From DATKKX01 sp035542775 (GTDB lineage: Bacteria > Planctomycetota > Phycisphaerae > UBA1845 > UTPLA1), in NCBI GenBank assembly GCA_035542775.1, contig DATKKX010000005.1, forward strand, positions 1-8,475: a stretch of DNA of 8,475 nt, written 5' to 3'. The notes below the pieces were generated by a model. That model saw only the letters and a list, made by a program, of their open reading frames with translations, was not told where the DNA came from and ran no database searches. Each line of letters opens with the position of its first letter. The first letter of the stretch is position 1. Shown here in pieces: positions 4,700-8,475 of the stretch. The position numbers and the translations under genes are program-made.

Positions 4700-7432
4700 C
4701 TACGTTCCCAGGATCCAGTTTCTGATGTCCTGGTAGGTTACCAGAATGAACAGCGTCGCAATCAGGGCAATTCCGACGATCTGGGTGGCCACTTGCGTCT
4801 TGATGCTGACGGGCTCGCCGCGGATCTTCTCCAGCAGCAGGAACAGGAATAACCCGCCGTCGACAATCGGCATGGGCAGGAAGTTGATCACCGCCAGGTT
4901 GGCCGACAACAGCGCCAGGAACCAGAGCAGGGTGATCACACCGGAGTCCGCCGCCTGGCTGCCGAGGCGGATGATCCCGATCGGCCCGCTGACCTTGCTG
5001 AATCCGACTTGTCGTGTGATGATCAGGTGTCGGATGGTCTGGATCGTCTGGACGGTCGCCTGATAGGCCTGCTTGAAGCCGACGCCCACCGCCAGAATGG
5101 GGTTGCGGATCGGATGCCGCTCGAACAGCGGATAGCAACTGAATCCCTCGCTGTACAACACACGCTGCAACCACGGATCGGCCCCGTTCGGCGCGACTGT
5201 GTACTCGCCTGTCCGCCTCTCCTCATCCACGGTCACGTACTCGATCTGGACCGTCTTGCCCACCGACTCGCTCAGCAGGCCGGCGATCGCCCGCCACTCC
5301 GGCAGGGGGACTTCCCTGCTCTTTCCGTCTTCTCCCTTGATCGGGAAGCTCGCCCGGCCGTCGATCTTCACAATGCGATCGCCGGGGGACAGGTTCAACG
5401 CGGCGGTGATGCAGCTGGGAATCGCCATCGCCGCCTTTCGCTCCTCATCGACCAGGCGGTAAGTGACTTCCACCGTGCGGCCGGCCCTGGCCCGAAACGC
5501 CTCGCTCAATTCGCTCCATCGCAACACCGGCTTGCCGTCCACCGCCAGGATGACCGCCCCGCGAGGAATCCCCGCCGCCCTGGCCGGCGAGATCGCCTCG
5601 CCGAGCTTGTCCACCACATCCGCCACGACGATGTGATCTTCTCCAATGCAGGCCAGCATCGCATCCACCGTCGGGGTGGTCTTCGAGAAGAGCGCGAACG
5701 GCGCCTTGGGGATGATTGGACCGAGCTGGTTGGCATCGATGTTCTCGAGCCAGATTTTCCAGGCGGCGGCATCTTTCAGCGGCTCAAGCTGGGCCTGCAG
5801 CTTCGCGAGATCTTCCTGCGGCAGGCGGTCCGCCTTGGCCATTTCGTTGAGGCTCCGCAGCGCCTTGTCCACGCCTTCCCGTGCCGCCGCAATCAACGCG
5901 TCGCGATGGGCTACGCAGAACACGACCATCGGGGCGGCGAAGCTCTGGTGGATGTCCACGTTCTCCAGCCATTCTCGCCACGACTTGGCATCCGTCAAAG
6001 GCTCCAATCGAGCCCGCAGCTTCGCCAATTCCCCCGGCGGCATTGCGGCTGCCGTGGCCATGTCGTCGAGGGTCCGCAGCGCTTTGCCCGCGTCTTCCCT
6101 CGCCGCGGCAATCAGCGACTCCCGATGCAGCACGCAGAACTCCACGGTCAGCGCATCAAGCCCCTGGTTGGCCTCTCGCGTCCGGCGGACCTTGATCGGA
6201 ATCTCCTGCCCGGCGCCGCCCTCAATGATCTTCTTGAGTTCCTCGTACGTCGGATACTCTTGCAGCCCGATCTTTGTCATCACGTCGCCCTGGGCTACGC
6301 CCGCTTTCTCGAACGACTTGCCCGGATCGGGCGGATACGCCACCGTCAACCGGGGAACCAGACCCAGCAGCGAGGCCTGGACCGTTTCGCCCTGCTCGTA
6401 CGGCACCGGCACCCACAGGGCCCGGCACTGCACATTGACCGGCGTGCTGGGGAGATCCGGCTGGGGCTGGAGAGCCATCTCGTCGGTGATGGAGTTCGGA
6501 TCCACTGGTCGCTTGACGATGATCTCGACCGGGTTACCCCTCGCCGCGACGATGGCGCGGCTGAACGCGCCCAGGTCCTTGAACTCCTTGGGCTGACCAT
6601 CAACGACGAGCTTGCACAGCTCGTCCTTCTGGTGCAGCTCGTGCTCCAATGGCTCCTGCCTGGCCCGGATCGACGGCACGGAAACCCGCAGATTCTGTCC
6701 CGGGGCAATGCCGATTTGCCGAACGCGGGCATCCTTCTTGTACTCCGGCAGAACGACCGGCCTGGGCTCGACGAGCTTGCCATCGCGCATCACGTCCAGC
6801 ACCAGGGCCTGATCCGGATCAGAGAGCACGACCGCGTTGGTCAACTCGCCGAAGCTGTCAACCTTGGAACCGTTGATGCCGACGATGCGGTCACCGGTTT
6901 GAAGGCCGGCCCCCGCGGCGGGCGAGTTGGGAACGACGCCGCCGACCACGGACGGGGCCTGCAGTCGCCCGACCATGACGACGATGGCGAAGGCGATGGC
7001 CGCGAACAGCAGGTTCATGATGACGCCGGCGGAGATGATCACCATCCGCCGCCCGACCGACTTGTTGCTGAATGAATCAGGATTGTCCTTGACCTTCAGC
7101 TCGCCTGACTTGTCGACGACGAAGTCCTCCTGCCCCAGCATTTTCACGTACCCGCCAAGGGGCAGGGCATTCAAGGAGTAGCGAGTTTCACCTCTGGTGA
7201 AGCCGAAGACCTCCTTGCCGAAGCCGATCGCGAATCGGTCCACTCGAACTCCCGCCCACTTCGCCGCGACGAAATGCCCCAGCTCGTGAACGAAGATCAC
7301 CAGCGAAAAGCCGCAGAGCAGCAGGAAAATCGACCACACATTGGACGCCCATTCCGGCAGTCCCGCATGCTGAACGCCGAGGTTCGCCGCCGCCAATACC
7401 AGTGCCGTACCGATCGTCATACCGTGCAGCAT
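4700..7432 (-). CDS. rseP: RseP-type site-2 intramembrane metalloprotease, enlarged, with several PDZ-like domains
   Basis: 910-residue M50-family protease; E. coli RseP is 450. The zinc site HELGH is at 49-53 inside a membrane helix (about 33-56), and the second motif INFLPMPIVDGG is at 849-860 with Asp858 the third zinc ligand; all catalytic residues are present. Other membrane helices are near 130-155, 832-856 and 880-900. Between the catalytic halves lie a clear PDZ domain (about 158-226, GLQTGDRIVGINGSKV), a degenerate PDZ-like stretch (about 272-308), another PDZ-like unit (about 362-416), a tandem helical repeat (431-570) and two C-terminal PDZ-like units (about 605-662 and 668-738). 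Such proteases cut membrane anti-sigma factors after a first cleavage outside; the sigma/anti-sigma pair downstream is a natural client. The ATG at 7432 overlaps dxr by 16 nt; the ATG at 7420 (residue 5) would give a classic ATGA overlap and is equally plausible. Confidence 0.95.
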   Translation of the reverse strand: MLHGMTIGTALVLAAANLGVQHAGLPEWASNVWSIFLLLCGFSLVIFVHELGHFVAAKWAGVRVDRFAIGFGKEVFGFTRGETRYSLNALPLGGYVKMLGQEDFVVDKSGELKVKDNPDSFSNKSVGRRMVIISAGVIMNLLFAAIAFAIVVMVGRLQAPSVVGGVVPNSPAAGAGLQTGDRIVGINGSKVDSFGELTNAVVLSDPDQALVLDVMRDGKLVEPRPVVLPEYKKDARVRQIGIAPGQNLRVSVPSIRARQEPLEHELHQKDELCKLVVDGQPKEFKDLGAFSRAIVAARGNPVEIIVKRPVDPNSITDEMALQPQPDLPSTPVNVQCRALWVPVPYEQGETVQASLLGLVPRLTVAYPPDPGKSFEKAGVAQGDVMTKIGLQEYPTYEELKKIIEGGAGQEIPIKVRRTREANQGLDALTVEFCVLHRESLIAAAREDAGKALRTLDDMATAAAMPPGELAKLRARLEPLTDAKSWREWLENVDIHQSFAAPMVVFCVAHRDALIAAAREGVDKALRSLNEMAKADRLPQEDLAKLQAQLEPLKDAAAWKIWLENIDANQLGPIIPKAPFALFSKTTPTVDAMLACIGEDHIVVADVVDKLGEAISPARAAGIPRGAVILAVDGKPVLRWSELSEAFRARAGRTVEVTYRLVDEERKAAMAIPSCITAALNLSPGDRIVKIDGRASFPIKGEDGKSREVPLPEWRAIAGLLSESVGKTVQIEYVTVDEERRTGEYTVAPNGADPWLQRVLYSEGFSCYPLFERHPIRNPILAVGVGFKQAYQATVQTIQTIRHLIITRQVGFSKVSGPIGIIRLGSQAADSGVITLLWFLALLSANLAVINFLPMPIVDGGLFLFLLLEKIRGEPVSIKTQVATQIVGIALIATLFILVTYQDIRNWILGT
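5723..6142 (-). repeat. 219-nt (73-residue) tandem duplication inside rseP
   Basis: Residues 431-497 (6142-5942) and 504-570 (5923-5723) align without gaps at a 73-residue period. I count 39 identical residues of 67 and about 140 identical bases of 201. Anchors shared by both copies are FCV-HR--LIAAARE, KALR-L--MA, LAKL-A-LEPL-DA and W--WLEN-D. The pattern suggests helical hairpins. The reading frame is kept through both copies. I do not recognise the unit as a named domain. Confidence 0.93.
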
Positions 7433-8475
7433 TGCGCTATCGCTCTCCTCGCCCAGGCATCCACCGCCATCAGCGTCGTCAGATCGGGACGCGTGTCGAA
7501 CGCCCCCGGCCGATCAGCCGTCAGGTGCGATTTCACCACCTCCTCGACCATCGGCACGATTTCCAGGAAGCCGATCCGCTCGTTGCGAAACGCCTCAACG
7601 GCGGCCTCATTCGCGGCATTCATCGCCGCCCCGGCCGTCCCGCCCAGCTTCGCCACCTCGTGGCCTAACTTCAATGACGGAAACCTCGCCGGATCGGGCG
7701 GCTCAAAGTGCATTCGCTGGAGCTGGGAAAAATCCAGCCGCTCTCCGCAACCGGTCAACCGGTGCGGATGGGTCATCGCATACTGAATCGGCGTACGCAT
7801 GTCCGGACGTCCCATCTGGGCGACGATGGACCCGTCACAAAATGCGACCATTGAGTGGATGATCGACTCGGGATGTATCACCACTTCAATCCGATCCGGA
7901 TCGACGCCGAACAGCCATTTCGCCTCAACGATCTCCAGGGCCTTGTTCATCATCGTCGCCGAATCGATGGAGATTTTAGGCCCCATGTTCCAGGTCGGGT
8001 GCCGCATCGCGTCCACCGGCGCCGCGCAGCGCATCTGCTCGATGGTCCACGTCCGAAACGGTCCGCCCGACGCCGTCAGGTAAAGCCGCTCGATCTCCTC
8101 CTGCCGGCCCGACTGCAGCGATTGATAGATCGCCGAGTGCTCGCTGTCGACCGGCAGCAGTCGCGCCCCGGAATCGGCCGCGGCCCGGACCATCAGCTCC
8201 CCGGCGACGACCAGCGATTCCTTGTTGGCCAGACCCACGATCAAGCCCCGCTTGACCGCCGCCAGCGTCGCGGGCAGCCCCGCCACGCCGACGATCCCCG
8301 CGAGCACGAAGTCGCATTCGATTTCTTCCACCAGCCGCACCAGGGCGTCGGGGCCTGCCCACACCAGTGTGTCGCTGCCCAACTCGGAGAGCCGCTCCTC
8401 CAGTTTGTCCGCGGATTTCGGGTCCGACAACACCGCTGCCTTGGGACGGTAACGCTCGACCTGCTCCGCAATTCG
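7417..8475 (-). CDS. dxr: 1-deoxy-D-xylulose 5-phosphate reductoisomerase (Dxr/IspC), N-terminus cut off by window edge
   Basis: Catalyses the NADPH-dependent conversion of DXP to MEP, the committed step of the non-mevalonate isoprenoid pathway, in the cytoplasm. 352 residues are visible and the frame is open to the window edge, so the GTG at 8433 is internal, not the start. About 40 residues, including the NADPH-binding GSTGSIG loop, lie outside. Numbered from the first visible codon: NKESLV at 84-89, the metal/substrate motif DSEHSAIYQ at 110-118 (Asp110, Glu112), ASGGPF at 135-140, the flexible-loop region HPTWNMGPK at 159-167, SIDSATMMNKALE at 169-181 with metal ligand Glu181, and IHPESIIHSM at 200-209. 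The C-terminal helical domain is complete. The 3' end overlaps the rseP start; dxr near rseP also occurs in proteobacteria, where uppS and cdsA lie between them, and here these are absent from the gap. No catalytic residue seen is missing. Confidence 0.97.
   Translation of the reverse strand, partial: RIAEQVERYRPKAAVLSDPKSADKLEERLSELGSDTLVWAGPDALVRLVEEIECDFVLAGIVGVAGLPATLAAVKRGLIVGLANKESLVVAGELMVRAAADSGARLLPVDSEHSAIYQSLQSGRQEEIERLYLTASGGPFRTWTIEQMRCAAPVDAMRHPTWNMGPKISIDSATMMNKALEIVEAKWLFGVDPDRIEVVIHPESIIHSMVAFCDGSIVAQMGRPDMRTPIQYAMTHPHRLTGCGERLDFSQLQRMHFEPPDPARFPSLKLGHEVAKLGGTAGAAMNAANEAAVEAFRNERIGFLEIVPMVEEVVKSHLTADRPGAFDTRPDLTTLMAVDAWARRAIAQCCTV

Noticed and set aside
4680..4708. Second GGAAC...CGTCC pair at the end of rseP
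   Set aside because: The spacer is 19 nt, longer than the 16-17 nt usual for ECF promoters, and the GGAAC lies in the last rseP codons. Probably chance.
5009..7075. 688-codon open frame on the plus strand opposite rseP
   Set aside because: It is exactly antisense to a protease with all catalytic motifs. Its product is Arg/His/Asp/Gln-rich without family motifs or membrane pattern, as expected for a mirror frame in GC-rich DNA.
8433..8433. GTG at 8433 as the dxr start
   Set aside because: The frame continues upstream to the window edge with Dxr-like sequence (IAEQVERYRPKAA), and the NADPH-binding loop would be missing from a protein starting here.
1..8475. tRNA, rRNA, CRISPR, insertion sequences, phage or defence genes
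   Set aside because: No cloverleaf, spaced direct repeats, transposase motifs or terminal inverted repeats seen; the window is almost entirely core coding sequence.

Overview
This is a GC-rich bacterial chromosomal window in which every gene I can support lies on the minus strand. It reads from high to low coordinates as one compact run: dxr (5' end outside the window) > a greatly enlarged rseP-type site-2 protease > ECF sigma factor > membrane anti-sigma factor > rsgA > polytopic ArnT/PMT-like (GT39-type) membrane protein (3' end outside the window). The organism is most likely a planctomycete. That judgement rests on family resemblance remembered from that phylum: an RsgA with a basic N-terminal extension ending in an 'R-AKG-LSRKRTI' type segment, a zinc-less anti-sigma N-terminus followed by a 'SLPRGKAPADMSALVMARLERE' type stretch, and a GT39 protein with a 'YDVLEYHL...YLPHNIYSN' signature. 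No database search was possible.

Layout. 7417-8475 is Dxr (MEP isoprenoid pathway), missing roughly its first 40 residues. 4700-7432 overlaps the dxr end and encodes a 910-residue RseP-like intramembrane protease, about twice the length of E. coli RseP; the excess is extra PDZ-like modules plus a 73-residue unit present in two gapless tandem copies. The only appreciable gap, 125 nt at 4575-4699, holds an ECF-type promoter candidate (GGAAC-N16-CGTC) placed so that the sigma transcript would be leaderless or nearly so. 3948-4574 is the ECF sigma factor, followed after 5 nt by the anti-sigma gene at 2308-3942. The anti-sigma stop overlaps the rsgA start (ATGA), and the rsgA stop overlaps a TTG start of the GT39 gene (TTGA).

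How the genes fit together. The rseP, sigma and anti-sigma genes together look like a regulated-intramembrane-proteolysis circuit: a membrane-anchored anti-sigma factor with a long extracytoplasmic tail, the sigma factor it would hold, a protease of the class that cuts such anti-sigma factors, and a promoter of the type the sigma factor would read. rsgA and the GT39 gene are translationally chained to this unit, so ribosome maturation and an envelope glycosylation-type enzyme may be co-expressed with it. These links are inference from gene order and motifs. I see no RNA genes, mobile elements, CRISPR arrays or convincing intrinsic terminators, and no gene-free stretch longer than 125 nt.
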